DNA of 64,000 nt. Source: Periplaneta americana (Eukaryota > Arthropoda > Insecta > Blattodea > Blattidae). This document shows, one piece after another, positions 35,190-47,015 of this stretch (position 1 is the stretch's first letter; every line of letters starts with the position of its first letter). Under the pieces are notes generated by a model that searched no databases, was not told the DNA's origin, and saw nothing but the letters and a program-made list of their open reading frames with translations. The DNA is taken from contig NC_091119.1 of the NCBI RefSeq assembly GCF_040183065.1, forward strand, positions 68,390,392 to 68,454,391. The letters are read 5' to 3'. Position numbers and translations under genes: made by a program.

Positions 35190-35760
35190 GCTTGAGACTC
35201 AATAAGGGGGGCAAAGGCTAATTAGGATTTCGTGGTCTCTGATCAAGTCAAAAACCCTGATGGAACTGATATTTAACCCTTGCGGTGAATTTCGGTGAAG
35301 TCCGGAGGGCCTAATTAGTCAAATCCACTCTCCTCACCTCCACGCTGGGGCCCCCTGGGATCTTTTAAGATGCGAAAGAGAGAGTGGTGTGCGGAAAGCA
35401 GTGGGAAGCTTCCGCATTTTCCTGCATCCCAAAGGATACGATAAAAAATGCCATGATGAGTCTTTCCCTGGTAAAAAATTCCGGACATAAACTATCCCCC
35501 CAATCGGATGTCCGGGTGGGGGATACTGGGGAAGGACATGTCATGACGAAATCCAACAGACGGAAGAAAAGAAGATCTACAAGAAGACCAACTGCAACGT
35601 GTTACGTGAAGACTCCACTTCTATTAGGTAAGTTGGAAAACTTGAAGGAAGCAATAAGAAGAAACAGAGTGGATGTGATAGGAATATCAGAAGTGAGGTG
35701 GGAAAATAGTGGTGAGTTGATGAGTGATGATGGGGTTCGGAAGTTGATGAAATATCATAT
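35190..35760 (+). pseudogene. RTE-like LINE 5' end with endonuclease start
   Basis: The frame at about 35600-35745 reads GKLENLKEAIRRNRVDVIGI, SEVRWENSGELMSDDG. This is the start of an APE-type endonuclease with the GISEVRW catalytic glutamate block of RTE-like insect LINEs. The upstream GC-rich stretch (35190-35590) is typical 5' UTR. It ends abruptly after MSDDGVR, so most of the element is missing. Confidence 0.7.
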
Positions 35761-35769
35761 TTTTTCATT

Positions 35770-37240
35770 GATATTACACAGACAAAGCAGGATACAATAT
35801 AAACTGGTTTCACTTCAACACGAACCAATACAGCTTACTTTTATTTTGCATTTATTTGCATTTTTTGGTCTTCTATTGTTTACTGGTCATTTTTTTAGGA
35901 AATGTTTTACTTTTCGTTGCATTATTCCTCTTCTCTTCTTTTAAACGAATATTTTTTACTATGTAATCGCAGTCTACATTACAGAATCTACTGCAGATTG
36001 CGTCATGCAGGAATTTGCCTTATGGTTGCTTAATTCATAATCACAAGCTTGCCCCCATTCAACGCAACAGTATAGATACTGTAGCCGCAGTATTTCATGT
36101 TTGCACTTACCGTCTCTGTGATGCAGTGAACATCATTTTGATTACTTACACACAATTACACAGATAAATTGTCGTATATTTTAATATACCTTCAAAATTA
36201 ATCAACAAGAAGTACACAGACATTGCATAACCTTAATGATCGACCTGCTATCTTCTTTAAAGTATCTTTGTCACACAGTTCACCAAACGAATTAATTTTG
36301 TCCATTTGCAACTACTTAATTTGTTGTTGCTCAAATCATTGAACGTATTTCTGTCATCTATTAGCAGGGTTCATTCTTGTTGAGGAATAAGATTACCAGT
36401 ATCTAATCATTCCGGCAAACCTGGAAATATCCTTGTTTCTTTAAATATCCATCTATTTCGAAGGTATTCTTGCACATTTCCTTCTGTCTCTAGAAACATG
36501 TAGGCCTACTAGGTAAAAATCGTTTACTTCAAAGTGTTTAATACAGACAACTGAATGCTTCTTGGCATGAAGACTTTTGTGGTAGACGAGTAGATTCTAG
36601 CCACAGAACTTATCATTTTCAATTGGAAATTTGGAAACAGTAACATAACACTCACTTATAGCACTCTGGTAATTGCTGGTACACACGGGCACACAACATT
36701 TAGAAGCCATTTGTAAATAAAAGAATATCAATAAATTAATGTCATGTTTAATAAAAGTCCTTTATTTCAGTTCCCTGAATTAATTTTTGTTTGAGGTTAT
36801 ACCTATATTAGAAGTAGGTCTAACCGTTACTTAGTGTTTCATCTTTTCTGATTCCTTTACAGACTTTACTTTTATGATTCACTTATTGTTAACAGTTTGG
36901 TGACGTACATGCTGTCTTGCTACTGTCCGTCCGAGTGGTTATATCACACGGTCGTCAAAATGGGGGAAATCACATGACACTTACTTAACAGGACCCTTTT
37001 CTTTAAATTATTTTAAATAATTGTATAATACTACATAAACGTCCAATTCCGTACAGCAAATATTTGCAGAGAAGAGCCTCACAGCTTAGCAATTAGCTCT
37101 TGCAGAGGGGACAGGAGAAACGAGGGGGGCAAACCGGGATGCGACATAACCATTCGGCTGGACAGTAGCCTACCTATTTATCCTCTTCATAGTTAGCAAT
37201 CAGTGTATTATGAAGATTTCAACTCAGAATTACAATGCCT
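35770..37240. other. Gene-free stretch
   Basis: No repeat or gene was recognised apart from one TAGGCCTA near 36501. It may be intronic or intergenic sequence next to the candidate exon at 37246. Confidence 0.35.
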
Positions 37241-37245
37241 TTTAG

Positions 37246-37440
37246 GTCAACATAAATCAACTGCACGCAAGGGGCCAAAGCCCATGATGGTACACGCTGC
37301 CACACCGACCTCGAGCAGCGACCACTTGTTTGAACCCAGCAGCCAGTATGCCGAGTGGGAGGAGAACGTCATGGAGCAGGGGCGGAGGAAGCTGGTGAAG
37401 TTAGAGTCTCATCTTTTTAACTTCGTATACCAATACGAAT
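37246..37440 (+). CDS. Candidate internal exon of an unrecognised host gene
   Basis: A 195-bp segment has higher GC and non-AT-driven codon choice than its surroundings. It is bounded by a pyrimidine-rich acceptor (TGCCTTTTAG) and a strong donor (GTAAGTAA). It is open in one frame and exactly 65 codons long, entering and leaving in phase 1. Residues include RKGPKPMMVHAATPTSSSDH and SQYAEWEENVMEQGRRKLVK, hydrophilic and low in motifs, then LFNFVYQYE. I do not recognise the protein. It could be a true host exon, a transposon-borne exon or chance. No neighbouring exon was found in the window. Confidence 0.4.
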
Positions 37441-38416
37441 GTAAGTAACTGTTCAAATTCTAAACTAGTGGCTCTTTCAGCTATGCATAAGCAGAATCCG
37501 TGGATACCCAGAGTAGCACTACCAGCTAGTCGGTCGCCATTGTTATTCTATATCAAAACGCTTGGGATAGTAGTATTTAAAGTAAAACTCAATTTAGGTC
37601 AGTGTCAACTGTCCTTAAAATTAAAAATATTTGATTCTGATTTAGGCTATATTCATTCCCCATACAAATGCATGTGGCAAATAGCGTGCGCTGTAATAAA
37701 AATAGCTGAATTGTCGGCATTTCCAGCGCAAAGAATTGCGGTACTCTGGATATCGACGCACTCTGTGCACAAGTTCAGGAGACTTGAATTCTTATTGGTA
37801 GCGAATAGGGCAGTTATCCAGTGGTGTCATTCAGCCAGTTCACACCAGTCGCCAGATTCACTTGTTGAATTTGTCGCAATTCCTAGAACCTGTCCTGGAA
37901 TGTTTGAAGTTAAAACAAATTAAGTTCTTGACAGAAAGGAAGAACATTAATTTAACATTTTAACATGAAATTCTCTAGATTTTCAATATGACAGCACATA
38001 TAATCATATCATATTATTAAATCGTTGTTTCTTATCCAAGTGTGCAGCCAGTCAGAACAGGAATACAATATCGCCGGCCCAGCTTGAAAGGGAAAAGACT
38101 CAAAATTCTGTGGTGCCCGGGTAAAGGGGTATAAGTCCAAAAAATCGAAAAATGAGTTACGTATGCCATGATGTTCAGAAAGCCATATTCTATAATTGGG
38201 TAAAGAGACATAAGTCCATCCAGCTCAGAAAAGTATATATAGAGATGTGAAAAAGGGTATTAATCTCAAAAAGCTCATGTTTGTTTGGGTAAAGGGAGAT
38301 AAGTATACTTATATCCATTTACACGATCTGGAATTGTACATACATGTTTGGTACTGAACTTATACCCTTTTGCACAACTTCTAGATGGAGACACGTGTAG
38401 ACCTATAACACCGTAC

Positions 38417-41400
38417 CAAATACTGTAGAGAGCTAATACCGGAAAGCAACGCGATTAACATGGTGTCGGGCGGCGACACGAGAACACTAGCGCTGTCTAG
38501 CGGCTTGGTTTGAACAATGCTTCCAATATGTATTGCTTCAAACACCGTACGAAGGTCTCTACAGTATTTCATTGCGTATATATCTAGGAGGGGTTGGGAG
38601 GAATTGTGGTAGGCCTATATAGTATAACATGAGAGCTAAAGAAATCATTACAGAACGGTCAGATTTACATTCTCGTTAATTTAATTGTCATAACTATTGA
38701 ACGAACATTATGATACTAATAATAATAGTATAAGATGTTTTAAAAGAGATATCACATTGGTGAAAAACAACATTATAGCTACAGTACATACTGCTTAATT
38801 GTCCCATTAGCTCTCTATTCTCCAGGTTACTGATGCATTACTTTTTTAGCCTTTCTGTTCTTTTTTCCAGTCACTGTTGTACAACTTTTTCTGTCACATT
38901 CATTTTTTACAAAACAATTGATCATGACGTTAAGGAACTTATTAACGAAAACATGTTTACAATCTTTACATACTGAATCAGTTTGATCTATTTGTTCAAA
39001 AATAAGGGCCATTAACTTGGTTTTTACACCTTGTCTGCTTGATAAAAGAATTTTTCTGAAGTGCGTGTGAAATGTTGATCGAATAATTTTAGATAAAGAA
39101 ACTGAATAACTTGTGGGAATTAGAAAATTAGCACTGTCATACTTTTTATTTGCAATATGCTGATAAATGCCTGTCAAGTTTTGAGATTTGAAACTAGCTA
39201 GTTCCAGTTTGCATGTCTCATGTGGTATTCTGCTACAAGCCCACCCTGTCACATATGTTAGTGCATTATCTGGAATCATACACTGATCAAGATTGTCCTC
39301 TTCAAGTTCAGCGGTTTCTACAAAACTGTTTTCTGTTGCTAGATAATCACTGCAGATTCTAAATAAACTTTCTTCAATCTCCTTCTTCGTAACTAAAAAA
39401 TCACTGACTTCAATTTCACAGTTGCCTTTCTCTGAAGGTGTTAAGAGCTGGCAGCTCATAATTCCTCTGACGGCGGACTTGAATTTACAGCTGTCAGGGG
39501 TAATGTTATTACCACCCTTAGAACGCACGACAGAGAAAATATTTTCAATACAGTCTTGTGTTATACGTCTTGTAAGCAGGAACCAAAAGTTAAAATTTTG
39601 TTCCAGATCTTTCCACAAGTGACGTAGCGCTGTTATATTTTGTATCCAACCCTTAAAGCAAGGAGGGTTTGTCTTTTTTTCGCTCAGAATTTTCAGTTTT
39701 GAGAACAGACTTTCCAGTTCTTGTAGAGTCGTCCAATGACAAGAAGTAGTTTGTAAAGCCCTGCGTGAGGATTTAGCATCGTTCATGGTCGATGAATTAA
39801 AACAGTCAAATCCACGATCCACTAGCTCTATAAACTCAGCTGTTTGAAGAGCTTCTTCAGGTAGTGACTGAAATGACACATGAGTTTTTATGGCCTTGCT
39901 GACTGAATGACTTAGGACCTGTGCAGCCAGACAAACCCTCATGGGCGAGAAAGGTGGAAGTTCTATATGTTTTTGTCTCAATTTTGGGCATAATCGAGGA
40001 TTCATATCTTTATCCTTATTATACAGTTCAATAACATGTTGCCACTTGTATACTTCATCTTTGTACGAAAGGTCGTGCCGCTTAAAGTTGTTTCGTACTG
40101 ACTTTAGGAGATGTGGTGTGTCATGGAAGAAGTACACAATTTCTCCATCTATTTCAATAAATGGTTTATCAACCTCGCATCCCAATAAATTCCTCATTCT
40201 AATATTACTGGCTGCCTGGTCACTAACGACTACTTTAGGAAAATAGCCACATTTCCTAACCTCGCGGATCGCTTCGGAAAGAAGATCCTTTAGAACATCA
40301 CCGGACGTGGAATTATTAGATAGGAAATATCCTATTATCTGCTTGTAGTTGGTTTGCAAGCCCCTAATCATAAATACTAAAGCCTGATTTGCGGGTTTCA
40401 ATTCTTCACTTTTTGTTTGATTTTGACTCTCGTACGGTCCAAATTCTACAAAGCCATCGAATAAATCGGATTTTGCATCATACGAGAAACTTTGTTTCAA
40501 AGATATCTCGTCAAGTACAATGGAAACAACTCTCTGAGCTGGTGTAAGACTTCTCGATTTTACCTTAAGAAGTTGCATTATTGTTTCATTGAAACCTGGA
40601 CCAACACCCAATTGTTGCAGCCAATTACGTAAGGAGCGAATAGTCGGCAGACAGAAAGTCTTCCTCAAGTATCGATATGCATTCGGTGAAGCATAATGCA
40701 ATGCCAGTGCGAAATTTTTGTCGTACTCTGTATATCGCCTTCCCATAGGTTTTCTTTTTCTTAGCTTCAACTGAGATTTAAGAAATGAATCTTCTACCAG
40801 CGATTGAACACATTCTAAAGATGAATAAGATTTTTTCAATTTTTGTACGTCAGCTCTTAGGGTTTGAATGAGTTTCCTTTGTTTTGACATAATTTTCTGC
40901 GCATTCCTTAGTTTGTTAGTAAGAAATTGTATTTTTTTCTCAGACGAAATTTTTTCTCTTTTAGGAGTTCTAGCATTGTCCAAGTTATCTGTAACAAGAT
41001 AAATCTTGTGCTTTATAAGGCTTACAATATTATATTTCGAAACATTTTATATTGTAATCATATTTGCTAGCAAATAACAATTACGATATTAGGGCCAGGA
41101 AAATAAAAATACAACAATCAGGGCTTACTTAAATATTTGTGACTTTGTAGAATGCATAAGTTATATTAGAACAGGTAGTACTGTATCTTACTTTTGTTAG
41201 AATCTATTTCAGGTAGTTCCAGACAAAGCGGTGTGTCCTCTGGTAACGATACACTTTCTGTGAACCGTTTCTTCGGGCTGCGCCTCTTTGTTTTGTCTAT
41301 TTCTCCTGGCACAGATAGACAAAGGGAAGGAACAGCATTTTTCTTCAACCTAAAGAATTATATTACATATAGGCCTGTGTATGTGAATATAATATATAAA

Positions 41401-42184
41401 GTAAGAGTTTATAATGATTTTTATTTTGTTTTTATTTTTACAACAGACCGCTTACCCTTGACTATGTAGATTCGGGTTTCGGAAGTCTGACTGCTGAAAG
41501 TGTTTGGCGCAGATACGATGAGACTTGTATAAGCGTTCAGATCCTCCTTTCTTAAACACCTCATCTAGATCTGACCTACTGCATTTTTGAACCCACTGAG
41601 CACAACTGTGAGGGAATATACACTATAATTAATTTTTGACATAATTATGAGCTTTGTATTAACTGTATTACCAGTAACTTGGTGACAAATTTATGAAGTT
41701 AACAACCCTGGTAGAAACATGTAGAGCCTAACTTACAACAATCACAAGTTAGAAATAACATCAATTGTTTTTCACAGCTTTTTTGTATGGCTACTGCCTG
41801 CCTTTTGTAATTTAAATTAAATATTAGAGAATACAAGAAAGACTACCAAACATTAAATACCGTACAGTACGTATACAAAAGGATTAAACTTACATATTTC
41901 TGTCGCGAGGGAATCTGAAAAAAGACACCACTCCTCGTTGCCAAGTATAATTCTTACAATGAAACACTGCACAAACAACGCCTGCTTTACACTCCATAAC
42001 AGCTTCTTAGACAGGCAACTATTCTTACTTCTAGCCCGCTGCAGGAAACACAAGAAATGTTTCGATCTCCTCCCACACGGCCGATCCTCTCGTCAACTTA
42101 TTCAAACCCTTCCGCTTGGAGCGCTGTTAGTCGGTGTCGCACATATGAGAGCCAGCTTTCCGGTATTAGTATCTACAGTATTTG
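38417..42184 (-). mobile_element. Complete P element (THAP9-type), 3768 bp
   Basis: The inverted ends CAAATACTGTAGAGAGCTAA / CAAATACTGTAGATACTAAT both continue to TACCGGAAAGC, about 30 bp with few differences. The 7-bp TSD ACCGTAC lies at 38410-38416 and 42185-42191. It contains a four-exon transposase gene on the minus strand and no foreign insertion. With an intact gene and intact ends, it is structurally a full autonomous P element. Confidence 0.95.
38827..41997 (-). CDS. P element transposase, THAP9-like, four exons, apparently intact
   Basis: Exons are 41997-41894, 41605-41456, 41349-41192 and 40988-38827. All introns are GT-AG (donors GTAAGT, GTAAGC, GTAAGA) and the frame joins to 857 residues. 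The THAP zinc finger spans residues 1-95: C9, C14, the invariant W39, C67 and H70 (RICAKHF), and the closing AVPS at 90-93. A leucine-rich coiled coil lies at about 155-190, then an HTH-like block (RRYTEYDKNFALALHYASPN) at about 220. The RNase H-like core has D297 (IVLDEI), D394 (VVSDQ) and E619 (CIENIFSVVRSKGGNN). Between D394 and E619 lies the GTP-binding-type insertion (HDTPHLLKSVRNNF at about 426). The C-terminus is Cys-rich (CKDC, INCF). THAP9 family enzymes bind terminal repeats and cut and paste DNA in the nucleus. The length matches human THAP9 and Drosophila P transposase. Exon structure was inferred by reading, not from RNA. Confidence 0.93.
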
Positions 42185-42359
42185 ACCGTACTTAACATTT
42201 ACTGGCAGTTTGGCAAATATATTGTATCACATAGCAAAAATAACAACATTTTTGCATATCTGATGTCTGCATATATCATTCGAATAATTCATGTGTGGTA
42301 CCAACATTATGCAAGAATATGGCATAACAGCTACATTTTTTAATATCGAAGTATCCATT

Positions 42360-44397
42360 GAGAATTGATGGACAAATGGTTCCTGTATGCAAAAAGTGTT
42401 TCTTGGAAATGTTTGATGAGACTATCTCTTCGTTCTAAATCGATACTGTGGAAATTCGAAGCCAGTAAGTCGCACAGTCTATGAACAATTATTTCATGAA
42501 CTGAATCTAAAAATCAAGCATCCCAAAATACTCGTAGATACATATCACACATGTGATACCCTGAAGGTGAAACTGAATTGTTTATCCGGAGATGGAAAGA
42601 CAGCAGTACAAGCGTCCCTATTGCAATATCAAGATCTGGCTGATAAAGCATATCTTGCAACATCTCAAGGCAAAGAATATGCAATCAGTGGGTTATTATA
42701 CGATGCTGTATCAATATCTCAGGTTATTTCACATCTGAATGGAATGAAGGTGATAATGCCGGTGAATTGAGTCCAGAGTTCAACACTGATAGTTACCCAT
42801 CATTTTCTCATAGTGAACTCTTGTTTGGAGGAGAGTGAAATCCTCTTTTATCTTGAATTATTATACCTCGAACTGAGTCTTTTAACAATCAGCTGCAATG
42901 AGCAAAGAGGCAGTTATCTTTTCCTATGATCAGGGATACAACCTGCACATAAAACACTTCATGATATTATAATAGGCACAATAATTATTACGATTCAATT
43001 TGTAACAAACGTATTGACAAAGTCACATGTTATGTTATAACATTTGACTTACATCAATGTTTACAGACACCAATGTTGAACACTTCTGTTGCTTTCTACA
43101 AGCGTCAAATTTGGACTTTTAATTTGACCGTACATAACTGTAAAGACAGACAAGTCACATGTTTTATGTGGAGTGAAGTTTATGGTGACCGGGGGAGCTA
43201 ATCAAATTGCATCTTGCATTTCAAAATTTCTCTATAATCTGCCTTTCTATGTGAAACATGTAATAGTGTATTCAGACACATGAGGGGGGGGGGGGCAAAA
43301 AAACTTTCACACGCTGACTATGTATCTGTTCTGAAAAATCATCCACACTTTGAAACACTGAGTCGCAAATTTTTTATAAAAAGCCACACTCATATGGAGT
43401 GCGACTCCGACCATGCCTAAATTGAGGGAAAGAAGGAAAACTTGTGACATAAAAATCCACATTCTTCATGACTGAATGCAGCTTGTACGACTTACAGGCA
43501 AAAAGAAGCCATTCAACGTGATTGAAATGAATCAGTCACACTTGCTTCAATATCACTGGTCTACTGTGATTTTGGTACAGAACAAAAACAAATATACCAA
43601 CCCTAAATCGAGTGTGCTGATTACAGATCTGAAGTCTGTTCTTTTGTATCACGCCACAAGTTTAAAATAGTAACATTTTTAATTTTACACTTTAATACAT
43701 TTAGATCCATTTCATTTATTTTATTGTGATTTTGCTACTAAACAAAAACAAGTTGTACCAATCTGATTACAGATCTGAAGTCTGTTTTGTCTGTCACGTC
43801 GCAATTTTAAAGTAATAATATTTTAAATTTTTAATTATGATGTGTGACACTACGCTCAGGTCAAAACTGAGTGTTCTTGAACTCGAAGCTTGGGACACAT
43901 TTGTACTGGTGTCAACTAGGTTTTTAGGAAATTATCGAGCTGATAATTACGCTGAGCTAGTATATAACATGCTTAGAGAATTTCAGAATCTAGGTTGTTG
44001 CATGTCTTTTTTGTAGATCATTGTATTCTGACTTATTCAAAGATGCTCTCGAAATGAAGAAAAGCACAGAATAATGTGAAAGATCTCTCTGTAAAATTAT
44101 GAAGTGGTTCAAATTTACAAAGGCTGTTGACATGGTATTGTTTAAAGAAACACTTGATACATGAAAAGATTTCAAGACATTGAATGTGAGACGAAGAGGA
44201 CAATCACGTAATCTACTCCAGTTACCTGTTTTATATCAGGATCCTGTACCAATTTCTTGTCAAAAGAAGAAAGATTTATTGGACCTGCTACCGGTTGTTC
44301 CAAATATATTTCATTCCTTTTACACTGCACTTCCAACAACCTCAACAGTACGAGACATCCATCGTGACACAATTGAAGAAGTCTTTGAAGATTAGTG
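42360..44397 (+). pseudogene. SD.xGGQN-family transposase-like gene of element X, degraded
   Basis: Plus-strand pieces in order: VPVCKKCFLEMFDETISSF (about 42375), LKVKLNCLSGDGKTAVQASL then QDLADKAYLATSQGKEYA (42570-42690), and [20 protein letters not shown] (about 43040). Next come [49 protein letters not shown] followed by a broken GGQ(N) at 43278 within a G run, and HFETLSRKFFIKSHTHMECD. The C-terminal part is MQLVRLTGKKKPFNV... and NVRRRGQSRNLLQLPVLYQD...VPNIFHSFY to the stop at 44397. The G run at 43284-43294, several stops and frameshifts disable it. The stretch around 43870-43990 (ELEAWDTFVLVSTRFLGNYR) resembles a second uncharacterised mobile-element family. Confidence 0.65.
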
Positions 44398-45267
44398 ATT
44401 TTGATAATGTTAAAGAAAGTGCTTATTAATTCTTATTGTCTATAGTTTGAAAATGTTATCTTATCATTCCTTAGGTATACTGAGGCAGATAATATTTTGA
44501 AAATAACATTTTATTGACATTGAAACATCTAATACTATTGGTGTTATGAACAGTAAAATTTACTTTCCTCTTTAACTTTGCTTAATTTTTTTTAAAGCAA
44601 CTGTACAGCCATCTTGGAATATTTGTGTAATTTTTAATAGTCATTATGTTTCATAATATGAGCTTTGCATGTTTATTCTGTAAGAAATATTTCGGGGTAA
44701 AAGGAGATAAGTTGTATGTAAGTTTGTGTAAAGGGGGATAAGTTGTCCAAACTTACTATAATATAAAAAATATTATGAAAATATTGAAAATAAGTAAATG
44801 TTTGTAATAGAACATGAAAAGCATTAAGCGAAGGACAAAATGACCAGAGTACATTGTAAAAAGAAACACACTGGGATTTACAGATTTGTTGCAAACTTTG
44901 TTTTTGCATTTTCTCAAAAGTTAATTTTAAGACTTATACTCCTTTACCTGGGCACCACAGAATTAAAGTTTGGGAAATCTGCATTTTGAAGCTTTATGTT
45001 GCTGTGAAAAATCAAAGAATCGTTTAACATAATCCAAATTCAAATCATGTTTATAATATGCTCTAAGTTTTAAATTAGAGTTTCGATGTTTCACAGCAAC
45101 ATGAAGCTTTAAACTTCACTTTTCTCAAAAGTTTAAATGTTGAGTTGTTTCCCTTTTGAACTGGCACGTCTATATCACGTTTGCGGTCTGGAATTACTTT
45201 GCCAGTTGCATACCGATCCCCTTTCCTTTTGAGTGTTAATAAGACATACACAACATGAACCATAGTT

Positions 45268-47015
45268 GATTATTCAAAACATAAATAGACTTTCAACTAC
45301 AAAATATACCGAACTATTAAGCACATTAATAATATACTTTGTTTTCCTCTTTTAATACTCCTACAATTTTTACTCCATTTTTAATGGAATAGATTTTTTT
45401 CATTAAAAGTATGGAGAATTCAGAATGCTTCAAGGTCGCCGGGTCGGCAGTAGTCAGTATCATTTAAGTTGCGCTTATGTTTGAATCTAAATCCCACACA
45501 GTAATCAGGGTAGTACAATGAAACATGAAAGCGTTCCATCAAGTCTTCTAAAGGCTGGCTGTTCAAGAACCGACTCATGCGAGGTGCGAGGCCAGTTTCG
45601 TACAAATCCACACTACACGAGCAATTGTGAGTGGTTTGTAAAGCTAAGAGGTGCGCGGTCTGAAGTGAATTGGGACGTTTTCACTTTGACTGTCTCAAAT
45701 TCGGCAATGCTCAGGTGAATCCTCCATCTTGCCATTCAAGAAATGTTTATCATCAGGAAGACTGTTGATGGTCATGTTTCAACCGAGCTATCCCTGGTGA
45801 GAGAACAACAGGATCCAGTCTGCAACAGATCGCCTACCAAGAAACTTTTATCTCCTGAGAGAATACGAAATCTGCCAGACATAGCCTACATGATAACAAA
45901 TCTCTCGCAGTCCAACTAGAAACAGTAAGATTAAACACGCAAAATACTTTCGAAACTCAATAAAGTACTTAGTTACATCAAGATTCTAGATCTAGAATCT
46001 CACACAAAAGATCTAAAATAGAGAATTCTTCAATTAAAAATAAAATGTGTTTGCTAGTAGGTGACAAGGTTCTTCCAATGCCTTGACATGGCATTGAGGG
46101 CCAAAAAACTCAAATTTCAAAAAGTTGTTATTGTTGTTTTCTAATGTCAGGCGTTTGGCAATAAAGTCATTTGACCTCTTGCACTCCAATATTTTTCAAA
46201 GATATTATCATGACTAGCCACTGAAGCACAGATTTTGAGGTGTTCTGAATCCATTTCTTGGTTTGAGTTGCACAATGGACAGTTAGGGGACCGATATATT
46301 CCAATTCTATGCAGGTGTTTGGCCAAACAATCATGGCCTGTTGCCAATCTAAATGCAGCTACAGACGATTTTCGTGGTAAATCGGGAATTAACTGTGGAT
46401 TTTGATGCAGAGAGTTCCATTTTTTCCCTTGGGATTGTGTTATCAAATTTTGTTTGTTGAAGTCTAAGTATGTAGATTTAATAAATCTTTTCACAGAGTA
46501 ATACGTAGATTTAGTAACAGGTCTGTAAGTAGCAGTGCTGCCCTTCTTTGCTAAAGCATCCGCATTTTCGTTTCCCAGGATTCCACAATGGGATGGTATC
46601 CATTGGAATACAATTCTTTTATTGAGTGATATTAATTGAGAGAGCATTTTAGTTATTTCTGCTGTTTGAGATGAAGGTGTGTGTTTAGAGACTATTGATA
46701 GAATAGCTGATTTGGAGTCTGACAATATAACTGCATTCCTAAATTTATTTATGTGGCATAGGAGATTCCTGAGACTTTCCCTTATTGCAATGGAAATTCA
46801 AAAAGTAAAATTCCCACAAGTCTAATATCATGCATAAATGTATAAAACAAGAACAAAAATTTCACTAAAAGTACCAGGGCTGAGAGGTTTATAATTTGTA
46901 ACACAGTAAAAGAAAAAAAGTCGGAGCAACTTTTGAAGGAGTTGGGAACTCTTGTTGGTATTTGTGTTAAAGATGAAGAAGAAACTGTTTCTATTCTTCA
47001 TCTTCGTCAATGCCT
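45268..47015 (+). repeat. Dispersed repeat S, copy 1
   Basis: Aligned in order with 52443-55795: TTCAACTACAAAATA, AAGCACATTAATAA, GAGTGGTTTGTAAAG.TAAGAGGTGCGC, GAGAGAACAACAGGAT and the end TTCATCTTCGTCAATG.CTCATTG. Copy 1 is interrupted only by the LINE B insertion at 46126-46793. No gene was recognised. Confidence 0.75.
46126..46793 (-). mobile_element. LINE family B, 5'-truncated copy with part of RNase H
   Basis: A frame on the minus strand runs from the third acidic position of RNase H (MSDSKSAILSIVSKHTPSSQ) through FQWIPSHCGILGNENADALA (last catalytic aspartate), KFIRKSSVAAFRLATGHDCL-type sequence and a zinc knuckle CPLCNSNQEMDSEHLKIC. It ends near QMTLLPNA and a TTAGAAAAC / (AAC)n tail. 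Nearly identical TSDs AAATTTCAAAAAGT (46112-46125) and AAATTCAAAAAGT (46794-46806) flank it. Repeat S copy 2 shows the empty site. Confidence 0.9.

Larger units (their letters stand above)
38108..44960 (+). mobile_element. 6.85-kb DNA transposon carrying an SD.xGGQN gene (element X)
   Basis: The terminal inverted repeats are CTGTGGTGCCCGGGTAAAGG...GTATAAGTCC and, at the right end, the complement CTGTGGTGCCCAGGTAAAGGAG..., about 30 bp. AATT lies on both sides (38104-38107, 44961-44964), either a TSD or part of the repeat. The word GTAAAGGGG.ATAAGT recurs near both ends (about 38120, 38200, 38284, 44697, 44728), like transposase binding sites. Without the P element nested at 38417-42184 it would be about 3.1 kb. 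The superfamily is not clear to me. The internal gene belongs to an uncharacterised transposase-like family. Confidence 0.75.

Noticed and set aside
37468-37923. 151-residue open frame after the candidate exon
   Set aside because: No family resemblance, no splice link to the exon, and composition like the surrounding AT-rich DNA. Chance is the simplest reading, though not proven.
39422-40246. Open frames on the plus strand opposite the P transposase
   Set aside because: They lie antisense to a clearly coding exon and have no domain. They are shadows of it.
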